The notes under the pieces are model-generated. The model was not told the origin of the DNA. It ran no database searches and was given only the letters and a program-made list of their open reading frames with translations. Below, in pieces: positions 42,356 to 49,901 of a DNA stretch of 64,000 nucleotides; within the stretch, counting starts at the first letter, position 1, and every line of letters begins with the position of its first letter. Origin of the DNA: Anaerolineales bacterium (GTDB taxonomy: Bacteria > Chloroflexota > Anaerolineae > Anaerolineales > UBA4823); the NCBI GenBank assembly GCA_025057645.1, contig JANXBJ010000001.1, forward strand, positions 492,357 through 556,356, written 5' to 3'. Position numbers and translations under genes: made by a program.

Positions 42356-43339
42356 CTAGCTCTGCTCGAAAATCTCATGGTAGTGACGATCGAGTTCTTC
42401 ATCGGAAAGGTGAGCATATCGTTGAGTGACGCCGATCGATTTGTGCCGTGCCAGCTCTTGGGCTAGCTTCAGATTACCGCCTGAGCCTCGTAGGACGGTT
42501 GTCACGAAATAGTGGCGGAAGGAATGGGGAGTGATCAGTTGAGCAGCTTCTCTGCCCAAAGCAAGGGCAACATGGTGCTCGATAATTTGGCGCCCGGTAG
42601 TGGTGGAAATGGGCTTAATCTCCTTTCCAACCCGGCGGTCATGTCGGGCGAAAAGCGGCAAAGAGGCAATCGGTCTTCCTAAAGCTCCGTCCAAAGGGGA
42701 ACGCTCAGCCAAGTATTCCTTGATAGCCTTTAAGGAGCGAGTGGAGAAGCGGATAACCGCCTGTTGATTTCCCTTGCCGAGAACGATAGCTTTATGCTCC
42801 ATCCAGTCAACGTCGCCGCGCCGTAGGCTGCAAGCCTCGTGGATCCGGAGTCCTGTATCTGCAAGTGTCAGAATTAGGGCTCGATCGCGCAAGACTCGCA
42901 ATCGATCCCTATACCTGCGGGGTAAATTATCTACAAGCTTAATTGCATAAGTAACTATTTCTTCTATTTCTTTTTGCGCAAATTGAGGTAAGCGCTGCCC
43001 TGGGCGGCGGGTTCGCTGGCGAATGAGCAGGCGAAGTTTCGACAAATTCACCGAGATAATTTCCGAAGCAGAAAGATATTCGAAGAAGCGGTAGATTGCC
43101 GTCAGGTAGAGGTGCTCCGTGGCAGGGGCGAGGTGGTGAAGTCGGTCGATGCACTTTAGAATGGAACTTTCTCTTAGGGTGCTTATAGGTTGGCGACCAA
43201 CCTCTTGCGGGTCTCCAAGCGATTGAAGGAAAAAAGATAGGGCACTGGCGTAACTACGGTGGGTGTTTTGGCTGCGCGAGCTTTGGATTAGAGAGAGAAA
43301 TCCATCAAATGCTTGCGAAATTGTAAATTTTTCGGTCAT
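42356..43339 (-). CDS. Tyrosine recombinase (XerC/D-like)
   Basis: A 327-aa recombinase. The N-terminal SAM-like core-binding domain spans about 5-95 (AFDGFLSLIQSSRSQNTHRSYASALSFFL). The catalytic domain has all active-site residues: R165 (DTGLRIHEACSL), K189 (LGKGNQ), H272 and R275 (ITPHSFRHYF), H299 (ELARHKSIG) and the nucleophile Y308 (TQRYAHL). The ATG at 43339 behind TAAGG is chosen over the track's upstream Met, whose region is promoter. A consensus promoter and a perfect 17-6-17 palindrome lie directly upstream. It could be the chromosomal dimer resolvase or a dedicated recombinase; no mobile element is visible around it. Confidence 0.93.
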   Translation of the reverse strand: MTEKFTISQAFDGFLSLIQSSRSQNTHRSYASALSFFLQSLGDPQEVGRQPISTLRESSILKCIDRLHHLAPATEHLYLTAIYRFFEYLSASEIISVNLSKLRLLIRQRTRRPGQRLPQFAQKEIEEIVTYAIKLVDNLPRRYRDRLRVLRDRALILTLADTGLRIHEACSLRRGDVDWMEHKAIVLGKGNQQAVIRFSTRSLKAIKEYLAERSPLDGALGRPIASLPLFARHDRRVGKEIKPISTTTGRQIIEHHVALALGREAAQLITPHSFRHYFVTTVLRGSGGNLKLAQELARHKSIGVTQRYAHLSDEELDRHYHEIFEQS

Positions 43340-43359
43340 TTCGAACCTTAGCGCCTTTG

Positions 43360-43399
43360 AATTATACTTACGATAATAATAGTTATCGTAAGTATAATT
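43360..43399. repeat. Perfect 17-bp inverted repeat with 6-bp centre, upstream of the recombinase gene
   Basis: AATTATACTTACGATAA (43360-43376), centre TAATAG (43377-43382), exact reverse complement (43383-43399). The arm-and-6-bp-spacer layout resembles Xer/dif-type recombination sites, and the site also covers the -10 and the predicted start of the recombinase promoter, as an operator would. It begins 21 bp before the recombinase ATG. Confidence 0.9.
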
Positions 43400-43419
43400 G
43401 AGAAAGCATATTTTGTCAA
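43391..43419 (-). promoter_or_regulatory. Promoter of the tyrosine recombinase gene
   Basis: On the - strand, -35 TTGACA (43419-43414), 17-bp spacer, -10 TATACT (43396-43391). This near-consensus promoter has its -10 inside the distal arm of the palindrome, and the predicted start near 43384 falls just beside the palindrome centre. Confidence 0.8.
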
Positions 43420-43452
43420 CTCTCTGAACAAGGCACATGCCCTGGCCAGCAT

Positions 43453-43869
43453 CTAAAAGCCAAACGCGTCCGAAAAGCGCTTCAAGGCATCAGAGTAATC
43501 TATCCCCCTCTTCGCCTTTACTCCTTCTTTGGAAAGACGCACGTGCCGAGCAAGTTCTCGGAGGACGCAATCGATCTCCGAGAGATCTGATTGACGAACG
43601 GCGTTGATTAGCCTTCGCTTAGCCTCCCCTACCCAGCTCCATTCTTGATAGAAGTGATCAGCCTTGACCCAGTACCCCTTCTTCTCCCAGGCGGCCGAGG
43701 TCTGTTGGACGCTGTTTTCAATTTCATCGAGCGATAGAGCAATAAATGATGCTATATTTAATAATTTTTCATCTTTTCGTTCAAAATAGTCCTGAACAGC
43801 TTGTTCGATCAGCCTCAAAGCCTTTCCTCTCAGTTGCCGACCGCTTTGTGTTTGAACAATTCTACCCAC
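43453..43869 (-). CDS. Hypothetical alpha-helical protein upstream of the recombinase
   Basis: A 138-aa protein of unknown family. The track start is a TTG at 43890 with no ribosome site; the GTG at 43869 has AAAGGGAAG at good spacing and is preferred. The product is mostly helical and charged (LRGKALRLIEQAVQDYFERKDEKLLNIASFIALSLDEIENS ... SEIDCVLRELARHVRLSKEGVKAKRGIDYSDALKRF), with no membrane segment or known motif. It reads toward the recombinase but is separated from it by that gene's promoter. Its start faces the tRNA-Leu promoter. I do not recognise it; it could be a regulator or accessory factor. Confidence 0.55.
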   Translation of the reverse strand: MGRIVQTQSGRQLRGKALRLIEQAVQDYFERKDEKLLNIASFIALSLDEIENSVQQTSAAWEKKGYWVKADHFYQEWSWVGEAKRRLINAVRQSDLSEIDCVLRELARHVRLSKEGVKAKRGIDYSDALKRFSDAFGF

Positions 43870-43898
43870 TAACAGACTTCCCTTTATCAACTACGTTA

Positions 43899-43927
43899 TT
43901 GACGGATGGTCAACCTGTGCTTATAAT
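43899..43927 (+). promoter_or_regulatory. Promoter of tRNA-Leu
   Basis: -35 TTGACG (43899-43904), 17-bp spacer, -10 TATAAT (43922-43927). The predicted start is about 14 nt before the mature tRNA 5' end. The -35 forms one arm of TTGAC-GGATG-GTCAA. Confidence 0.8.
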
Positions 43928-43947
43928 ATAACAAGAATCTGTCCCAT

Positions 43948-44029
43948 GGGGAAGTGCTGGAATTGGCAGACAGGCATGACTTAGGATCATGTGCCGCAAG
44001 GCGTGCGGGTTCAACTCCCGCCTTCCCCA
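43948..44029 (+). tRNA. tRNA-Leu (anticodon TAG)
   Basis: An 82-nt class II tRNA. The acceptor stem GGGGAAG pairs with CTTCCCC, and the discriminator is A. The anticodon loop CTTAGGA gives TAG, a long variable arm follows (TGCCGCAAGGCG), and the T-arm is GCGGGTTCAACTCCCGC. No CCA is encoded. The tRNA uses the promoter just upstream. Confidence 0.95.
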
Positions 44030-44122
44030 TATCCCTCTCGACTTAATCCGATATTTTGGGGAACACGGATACGAACCCTAAAATAAGCTCCCGTCGTTTC
44101 CTACATTCCTTCTAACTTCTAG

Positions 44123-44148
44123 TTTGAATAAGCCCTTTGAATAAGCCC
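44123..44148 (+). repeat. Tandem 13-bp direct repeat
   Basis: TTTGAATAAGCCC occurs twice head to tail (44123-44135, 44136-44148) in the non-coding gap between tRNA-Leu and trigger factor. Apart from this repeat and the tig -10 element nothing else is apparent in that 260-bp gap. Confidence 0.85.
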
Positions 44149-44238
44149 TAAGTTTATCCCAAACCGATCAACCTTCCAATGGGGCTACTTTTTGAATGTA
44201 GCAGGCCGCTTTTTTACCAATCGTTAACGGGGGCATGA

Positions 44239-44244
44239 TATAAT
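44239..44244 (+). promoter_or_regulatory. -10 element before tig
   Basis: A consensus TATAAT preceded by TGA; no clear -35 is seen at 17 bp. The predicted start leaves a leader of about 40 nt to the TTG start of trigger factor. Confidence 0.45.
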
Positions 44245-44290
44245 CCAACTCGACCAAAAGCCTAATGCCAACTCAGAGGATGGTTGAGCC

Positions 44291-45808
44291 TTGAAAGTAG
44301 AAAAAACGCCCTTGCAGAATCGGACATTGAAACTGGTGGTTGAGGCTTCGCCAGAAGAAACCGAAAACGCTCGCCGCTCAGCAGTCCAAAAGCTGGGGAA
44401 ACGTGTTCGCGTCCCGGGTTTTCGGCCGGGAAAAGCTCCCTATTCTATGGTACTCAAGTCTCTGGACCCGGGCTTGCTCCAAGAAGAAACCCTTGCGGTT
44501 TTTCTAGACAGATATTATCCTGAAATCTTAGAGCAAGAGGGAATCGAACCCTATGACGTCGGGAGATTGAAGTCGGTTCTAAACCTCGACCCTCTAAAGG
44601 TGGAAATCCATGTTCCCCTGAAACCCCTAGTTCAACTTGGGGATTACCACTCTATTCGCATTCCGTATGAGCCCCCTGTCATCAGCGAGGAGCAAGTCGA
44701 GCGGGCGCTCGATCTCCTCCGCCAACGTCATGCGATTCTCGAACCCGCTGAGCGAGAGATTCAAAAGGGCGATGTGGTCTACATCGATCTGATCGCCTTG
44801 CGCAAAGCCCATGACGCTCCAGGTCAAGTTATCGCTACAAAGGATGATTTTCCCGTCCTAGTGCTTGAGGATCGAGAGGATCTAAAAGAATTCGAGGAGT
44901 ATCCTTTTGAAGGGTTCAGCCGGGCACTCCTTGGTAGGCAAGCAGGGGAACGGTTTTCTGTAGAGCATAGCTATCCGCACAACTCTCGAATTGCAGAGTT
45001 TGCAGGAATGGATATCCGCTTCGAAGTTAGGGTTAGGGAAGTCAAAGCTCGAATCTTACCCGAATTAAACGACGAATTTGCCCAGTCCCTCGGCGAATAT
45101 TCTTCTTTGGAGGAGTTAAGAAATTCTGTGCGCTCGATGCTAGAGAGAGAGGCATTAGAGGAATATCTAAAAGAATACGACTCTAAGGCTTTGGAGGAGG
45201 TGATCAAGATCTCAACAATAGAATATCCTCCGGAGCTCATAGAGCGGGAGCGGGAAGCCTACCTCGCAGGGCTAGAACGAAGGCTGAGGCAACATAATCT
45301 CGATCTCGAACTTTACAAGAAAATTCGCGGTGAGCAGGAGTTTGAGAAGGAAGTTCAAGAAGCCGTTGAGTACCGCCTGAAAGCCACCTTAACCCTGCTC
45401 GAAGTCGCCAAGAGGGAGCAAATCCGGGTTGACCCCGAAAAGCTGCGCCAGAGCGCAGACCAGGCTGTCCGAAAGGCTCTCGAAAAGTCTCAAGAACTCC
45501 GCATCCCCAAGCAAGTGGGTAGAAACATTGCTTTGCGCGCACTGGAAAACCAGGTAACCCGTGATCTGTTTGAGGTTGTCTATAAAAGGCTGCGCCAAAT
45601 CGCAAAGGGCGAAGGCGGGACTAGGGCTTCTATCCTCGAAGGTGAGGCGATTCCGGACTACATTGCCCTTGCCGAGGGTTCTGGAGCGGCGGAAAGTAAC
45701 GCACCCTTGTCGGGCGACGAGGGCTCAGGAGAACTCCCTACTAGAGACGATCTACCCCATAGCCTAAAAAATTCTGATAAAAGCTCTCAAGAACTTGAAA
45801 ATTTGTAA
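44291..45808 (+). CDS. tig: Trigger factor with an extended acidic C-terminal tail
   Basis: A 505-aa ribosome-bound chaperone and prolyl isomerase. The ribosome-binding signature is VPGFRPGKAP (about residues 41-50). The FKBP-like domain lies at about 150-255, and the helical chaperone domain begins at LPELNDEFAQSLGEYSSLEELRNSV and runs to about 435. The last 65-70 residues are a low-complexity, Ser/Gly/Glu-rich tail (EGSGAAESNAPLSGDEGSGELPTRDD) not found in typical 430-aa trigger factors. The start is TTG behind AGAGGA. The next gene is clpP, the usual partner locus. Confidence 0.95.
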   Translation: MKVEKTPLQNRTLKLVVEASPEETENARRSAVQKLGKRVRVPGFRPGKAPYSMVLKSLDPGLLQEETLAVFLDRYYPEILEQEGIEPYDVGRLKSVLNLDPLKVEIHVPLKPLVQLGDYHSIRIPYEPPVISEEQVERALDLLRQRHAILEPAEREIQKGDVVYIDLIALRKAHDAPGQVIATKDDFPVLVLEDREDLKEFEEYPFEGFSRALLGRQAGERFSVEHSYPHNSRIAEFAGMDIRFEVRVREVKARILPELNDEFAQSLGEYSSLEELRNSVRSMLEREALEEYLKEYDSKALEEVIKISTIEYPPELIEREREAYLAGLERRLRQHNLDLELYKKIRGEQEFEKEVQEAVEYRLKATLTLLEVAKREQIRVDPEKLRQSADQAVRKALEKSQELRIPKQVGRNIALRALENQVTRDLFEVVYKRLRQIAKGEGGTRASILEGEAIPDYIALAEGSGAAESNAPLSGDEGSGELPTRDDLPHSLKNSDKSSQELENL

Positions 45809-45826
45809 AGGTAAGGAAGAAGACAT

Positions 45827-46459
45827 ATGAGCAAGAAACTTTCTCCATCCTCACTGATCCCAATGGTGATCGAAACCTCTGGACACGGCGAGAGAGCCTA
45901 TGACATTTACTCATTACTGCTCAAGAACCGGATTGTCTTCCTAGGTACACCGATCACCGACCAGATCTCTAATTTGATTGTTGCCCAATTGCTCTACTTG
46001 AGCAGCGAGGACCCGGAAAGCCCCATTCAAATGTATATCAACTCGCCGGGTGGTCATGTCTACGCAGGCATGGCGATATACGATACCATGCAGATGATCC
46101 CGAATCCGATCAGCACCCTAGCGCTGGGGATGACAGCCTCCTTCGGGACGGTCCTCCTCACCGCCGGCACGAAGGGGCAACGATATGCCCTGCCCCATGC
46201 GACCATCCACATGCATCAGCCTCTAGGGGGTGCTCAAGGTCAGGCCACGGATATCGAGATTCAGGCCAAGGAGATCCTGCGCCTAAAGACTCGGCTGAAC
46301 GAGATTTTGGCTTTACACACAGGTCAGAGTGTTGAAACCATTGAAAGGGACACAGAAAGAGACTTTTACCTGACCGCTCAACAAGCGGTTGAATATGGAA
46401 TTGTCGACCAGGTCATGGAGATACCGGAGTCGAAACGCATCGTTCGCCAAACTGCATAG
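45827..46459 (+). CDS. clpP: ATP-dependent Clp protease proteolytic subunit
   Basis: A 210-aa serine protease with the full triad S105 (GMTASFG), H130 (ATIHMHQP) and D179 ([10 protein letters not shown]), which match the E. coli mature numbering (97, 122, 171) with an offset of 8. The handle and N-terminal loop regions are normal. GGTAAGGAAG precedes the ATG. ClpX or another unfoldase is not adjacent. Confidence 0.97.
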   Translation: MSKKLSPSSLIPMVIETSGHGERAYDIYSLLLKNRIVFLGTPITDQISNLIVAQLLYLSSEDPESPIQMYINSPGGHVYAGMAIYDTMQMIPNPISTLALGMTASFGTVLLTAGTKGQRYALPHATIHMHQPLGGAQGQATDIEIQAKEILRLKTRLNEILALHTGQSVETIERDTERDFYLTAQQAVEYGIVDQVMEIPESKRIVRQTA

Positions 46460-46554
46460 GCTTGGAGATCGTTAAGCGGCGTATAGAAAGGAGAGCTTCG
46501 GTGCGGGCCACTCGCCTACTCTCCTTTCCGGCTTTATTTAGGGATAAGGGAGTA

Positions 46555-47352
46555 ATGAATCTGGATAGAAACAACCCGATTAAAGCGCTCATCGTAGATA
46601 TGGATGGCGTCTTGTGGCGCCAATCTCAGCCGATCGGCGATTTGCCCCGCATTTTCGAGAAGATTCGCCAAAAAAACCTCAAAATCACTCTGGCCACCAA
46701 CAATGCTACTCTCACCGTAAGCCAATATCTCCAAAAGTTAGCTTCATTTGGGGTTAATTTATCCCCCGAGCAAATCGTCAATTCTCCCCAAGCTGCAGCG
46801 GCCTATATGGTCGAGCACTTTCCGCGGGGAAGTTTGGTCTTCGTCATCGGCAAAGATGGTCTTCGTCAAGAATTGCAAAGTCAAGGCTTTGTTCTTTCGG
46901 ATGGCCAAGCCCAAGACGTTTGCGCAGTTGTGGTTGGCATGGATTGGGATTTGCGGTTTGAACAACTCTGCCAAGCCACGCTTCTGCTGAGAGCTGGTGC
47001 TGAATTCATCGCTACCAATAGCGACCGCACCTTTCCAACCCCGCAGGGCTTGATCCCGGGAGTGGGTGCAATCCTAGCCCTCTTGGAAACAGCCACTGAT
47101 AGAAAGCCCATAGTTGTAGGGAAACCTGACCCATTAATGTATCAGATCGCCTTGCAGCGGATGGAGGTTTCCCCTGCTGAATGCTTAGTCGTGGGTGACC
47201 GTCTGGAGACCGATATTCTCGGTGGTCAAAACCTGGGGTGCAAAACCGCTTTAGTGCTCTCCGGAGTGACCACCCTAGACCAAGCTCAAAAATGGGCCCC
47301 CCTGCCGAATATGATCTGTCAAAACCTCGAGGAAGTCGTGGATCGGCTTTGA
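46555..47352 (+). CDS. HAD superfamily IIA (NagD-like) hydrolase
   Basis: A 265-aa phosphatase of the NagD/PGP-like class: motif I LIVDMDGVLW, motif II TLATNNAT, a C2 cap in the middle, the Lys motif in GKPDPLMYQIAL and motif IV VVGDRLETDILGG. The likely substrate is a small sugar or nucleoside phosphate, or phosphoglycolate. Start choice is open: a GTG at 46501 has a well-placed AAAGGAGAG, while the ATG at 46555 gives the family-typical N-terminus but its AAGGGAG is only 2 bp away. Confidence 0.88.
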   Translation: MNLDRNNPIKALIVDMDGVLWRQSQPIGDLPRIFEKIRQKNLKITLATNNATLTVSQYLQKLASFGVNLSPEQIVNSPQAAAAYMVEHFPRGSLVFVIGKDGLRQELQSQGFVLSDGQAQDVCAVVVGMDWDLRFEQLCQATLLLRAGAEFIATNSDRTFPTPQGLIPGVGAILALLETATDRKPIVVGKPDPLMYQIALQRMEVSPAECLVVGDRLETDILGGQNLGCKTALVLSGVTTLDQAQKWAPLPNMICQNLEEVVDRL

Positions 47353-47358
47353 GCTTGT

Positions 47359-48441
47359 ATGGATGACCGCCCTTTTATTTACGATTGGTCAAAAGAGGAA
47401 CTAGCTCAAATTCTCCAACATTGGGGCGAACCATCCTATCGCGCCGGGCAGCTTTGGCAAGGCTTATACCGGAGTTTGTGGAGCCGAGCCGACCAATTCA
47501 CGGTGTTTCCGAAAAGCTTGCGACAAAAGCTGAATGAGCATTTTGTGTTCGAGTCACTTTCTGTCGTCAACGAATCCTTTGCCGACCAAGGAATGACTCA
47601 TAAAGTCCTATTTCACACCCCAGAGGGCAATCCGGTTGAGACCGTACTGATGCGAAGCGATGATGGCCGTATTACCCTGTGTATCTCCTCTCAATCCGGC
47701 TGCGGGATGGGGTGTGTCTTTTGCGCAACCGGCCATATGGGTTTTTTAGCCAATTTGACTGCCGGGCAAATCGTGGAGCAGGTCCTCTATTTTGCCCGCC
47801 TTCTGAAGCAAGAGAACAAAACCTTATCCAACATTGTTGTGATGGGTATGGGGGAACCATTCCATAATTTTGCCCAGACACTTCAGGCTATTGACCGCCT
47901 GAATGACCCGTCCGGCTTTCGCTTCGGGGAGCGTCGCTTCACGATTTCAACTGTAGGCATAGCCCCGATGATCCGCAAATTCACTGCTCTAAAAAGGCAA
48001 ATCAACTTAGCCATCTCTCTTCATGCAGCAGATGATGAATTGCGCTCGCAACTCGTGCCCATCAATCGCAAATATCCGCTAGAAGTCCTTTTAGAGGCTT
48101 GCCGAGAATATGTAGAGCAAACGCATCGTAGGATTAGCTTTGAGTGGGTCCTAATCCATCAGGTCAACGACTCACGAGAGCAAGCCTACCGTCTGGCAAG
48201 ACTTCTCAAGGGCCTACTTTGCCATGTCAACTTGATTCCTCTAAATCCCACTCCTGGATATCGCAGGAGAGCTCCGCCACAAGAGACGATCGAAGAGTTC
48301 AAAGCCGTTCTACAATCTCATCGCATCCCGTGCACCGTGCGCGCTCCACGAGGGCTCTCGATTTGGGCTGGATGCGGGCAACTGGCTGCGCTACAGCAAG
48401 AGCGCGGTTTGGGAGGTTACGCTAGAATGTCTCTAGTGTAG
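47359..48441 (+). CDS. rlmN: 23S rRNA (adenine2503-C2)/tRNA methyltransferase RlmN
   Basis: A 360-aa radical SAM enzyme. The SAM-cluster motif is CGMGCVFC (C-x3-C-x2-C), followed by the family block VVMGMGEPFHNF, the ISLHAADDELRSQLVPINRKYP region and the C-terminal catalytic Cys in WAGCGQLA. It methylates A2503 of 23S rRNA through a Cys-bound intermediate. It begins 6 bp after the HAD gene. Confidence 0.96.
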   Translation: MDDRPFIYDWSKEELAQILQHWGEPSYRAGQLWQGLYRSLWSRADQFTVFPKSLRQKLNEHFVFESLSVVNESFADQGMTHKVLFHTPEGNPVETVLMRSDDGRITLCISSQSGCGMGCVFCATGHMGFLANLTAGQIVEQVLYFARLLKQENKTLSNIVVMGMGEPFHNFAQTLQAIDRLNDPSGFRFGERRFTISTVGIAPMIRKFTALKRQINLAISLHAADDELRSQLVPINRKYPLEVLLEACREYVEQTHRRISFEWVLIHQVNDSREQAYRLARLLKGLLCHVNLIPLNPTPGYRRRAPPQETIEEFKAVLQSHRIPCTVRAPRGLSIWAGCGQLAALQQERGLGGYARMSLV

Positions 48442-48494
48442 GGTTTCCTTTCTCTCTTTTGGGTCTTGGGCGAGTTTTCGGCACCGGAGGTACT

Positions 48495-48728
48495 ATGAGC
48501 GCGCAGCAATTGATCAGACTTACCTACCCCTCTAGTCTGCTTCGCGTTCCGGTCATCAATCAGTTGATCAAGAACTTCGACGTTACGGTTAATATCCTGA
48601 GAGCTCAAATCGACATCCAAGACGGTTGGATTGAGATAGAACTCAGTGGCAATATGCATGTGATCGAAGAAGCTGTCCAGTGGCTGCAACAGCAGGGGAT
48701 TCGGGTAGAATTCCTTCCGGAGCGCTAG
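48495..48728 (+). CDS. NIL-domain small protein
   Basis: A 77-aa protein starting at the ATG behind CCGGAGG; the track's extra N-terminal residues are non-coding. The sequence (IRLTYPSSLLRVPVINQLIKNFDVTVNILRAQID ... GWIEIELSGNMHVIEEAVQWLQQQGIRVEFLP) fits the NIL ferredoxin-like fold known from MetN-type transporters and some Fe-S proteins. Standing alone, it may sense a small ligand. It is the first of three closely spaced genes with a SpoIIE phosphatase and a P-loop protein. Confidence 0.8.
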   Translation: MSAQQLIRLTYPSSLLRVPVINQLIKNFDVTVNILRAQIDIQDGWIEIELSGNMHVIEEAVQWLQQQGIRVEFLPER

Positions 48729-48738
48729 CACAGGGTCT

Positions 48739-49446
48739 ATGGAAGTTCAGATAGCGGTCGCAAAGATTCCCAAATTCGGCGCTTCAGAGAGCGGGGACAC
48801 TGTAGAGGTCATTGAGCGACCGCAAGGTGGGATTTCCGTAGTGCTTTCGGACGGTCAGACCTCCGGGAGGGGGGCGAAGTCGATCTCCAACTTAGTTGTG
48901 CGCAAGGTGATCTCCTTGCTAGCAGAGGGGGTCAGGGATGGAGCTGCGGCAAGGGCAGCCTCGGATTACCTCTACACTCACCGCAGCGGCAAGGTTTCGG
49001 CAACATTAAACATCTGTTCGGTTGACTTGGTCACCAAAACGTTGGTAATTACTCGGAACAACCCTACGCCTGTGGTCCTATTCGAGCACTGCGAAATGAG
49101 AGTGCTTGACGAAGAGAGCAAACCCGTAGGTGTATATCGCGGGACGCGGCCGGTGATTGTCGAAGTTCGTCTAGCCAACGGCTTGTGCGCAGTCGTGTTT
49201 TCTGATGGTCTGACCCATGCCGGCTCAAGAACAGGGAACCCTATTGATCTATACGGCGTTCTTAGCCGATACGGAAATCTCCCCGATGCTCCGCCTCAAG
49301 TGATTGCCGACTCGCTCTTGCGCCAAGCCGTCGAATTAGATGGGGGGAGACCTTCGGACGACATTAGCATTGTGGTTGTCAAAGTCCTTCCTCACCAAGG
49401 CGATCAAGCGCGGCGAATGGTGGTGCGTCTTCCAATTGATGCCTGA
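48739..49446 (+). CDS. SpoIIE/RsbU-type PPM serine phosphatase
   Basis: A 235-aa stand-alone phosphatase domain. Metal-binding Asp motifs are VVLSDGQTSGRGAKSIS, VVFSDGLTHAGSRTG and DDISIVVVKV. No sensor domain is attached, so control must come from a partner. SpoIIE-like phosphatases usually act on an anti-sigma-factor antagonist; none is in the window. The gene lies between a NIL protein (10 bp) and a P-loop protein (8-bp overlap). Similar stand-alone SpoIIE genes occur near iron hydrogenase operons in some anaerobes, but no such genes are present here. Confidence 0.88.
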   Translation: MEVQIAVAKIPKFGASESGDTVEVIERPQGGISVVLSDGQTSGRGAKSISNLVVRKVISLLAEGVRDGAAARAASDYLYTHRSGKVSATLNICSVDLVTKTLVITRNNPTPVVLFEHCEMRVLDEESKPVGVYRGTRPVIVEVRLANGLCAVVFSDGLTHAGSRTGNPIDLYGVLSRYGNLPDAPPQVIADSLLRQAVELDGGRPSDDISIVVVKVLPHQGDQARRMVVRLPIDA

Positions 49447-49858
49447 TCGGAGCAACCGCTCGCACGAGAAGATGAGCCTTTGCATTGGTGTTGTGGGACC
49501 TTGTGCCGCCGGTAAGACCACCCTTGTCAAAAGATTGCGCAGTCAGGGCTACATAGTACGGCACATCGCTCAAGAGCATTCCTATGTGCCCACAATGTGG
49601 AGGAGAATCGCAAATCCGGACATTCTGATCTATCTTGATGTCAATTACCAAAACACCCGCACCCGTAAGTGCCTCGATTGGACGTTTGAAGAATATCAGG
49701 AACAACTGAGACGACTATCGCATGCCCGCGCTCATGCCGACTTGATCGTTGATACCAACCCTCTATCAGAAGAGGAAGTTTTTCAGTCAGTCCTAAGGTT
49801 CATAGAGAATTCCGAGAAACTCTCGAGGCAAAGGAAAAGCTCAGACTCTGAGTCTTAG
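49439..49858 (+). CDS. Small P-loop NTPase
   Basis: A 139-aa protein, starting at the ATG that overlaps the phosphatase stop by 8 bp (ATGCCTGA). Walker A is GVVGPCAAGKTTLVKRL (about residues 14-30); a possible Walker B or base-binding strand is DILIYLDVNYQNTRTRK, followed by the LID-like helix WTFEEYQEQLRRLSHARAHADLIVDTNPLS. It resembles a compact kinase of the thymidylate/adenylate kinase type. The substrate is unknown. It closes the NIL-SpoIIE-NTPase group and is 43 bp before the second corrinoid activator. Confidence 0.75.
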   Translation: MPDRSNRSHEKMSLCIGVVGPCAAGKTTLVKRLRSQGYIVRHIAQEHSYVPTMWRRIANPDILIYLDVNYQNTRTRKCLDWTFEEYQEQLRRLSHARAHADLIVDTNPLSEEEVFQSVLRFIENSEKLSRQRKSSDSES

Positions 49859-49901
49859 AAACGGGTAAAATTTTCCCAATTTTTGTGGTTCAGGTGAAGA
49901 C

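Noticed and set aside
42356-44029. Recombinase plus unknown gene next to tRNA-Leu as an integrated element
   Set aside because: The tRNA 3' end faces away from the recombinase, no duplicated tRNA fragment is seen nearby, and no phage or transfer genes are present.
49859-49901. GGGTAAAATTTTCCC as a terminator before the second corrinoid activator
   Set aside because: The stem has a central mismatch and almost no loop, so it cannot form a stable hairpin; it was not listed as a feature.
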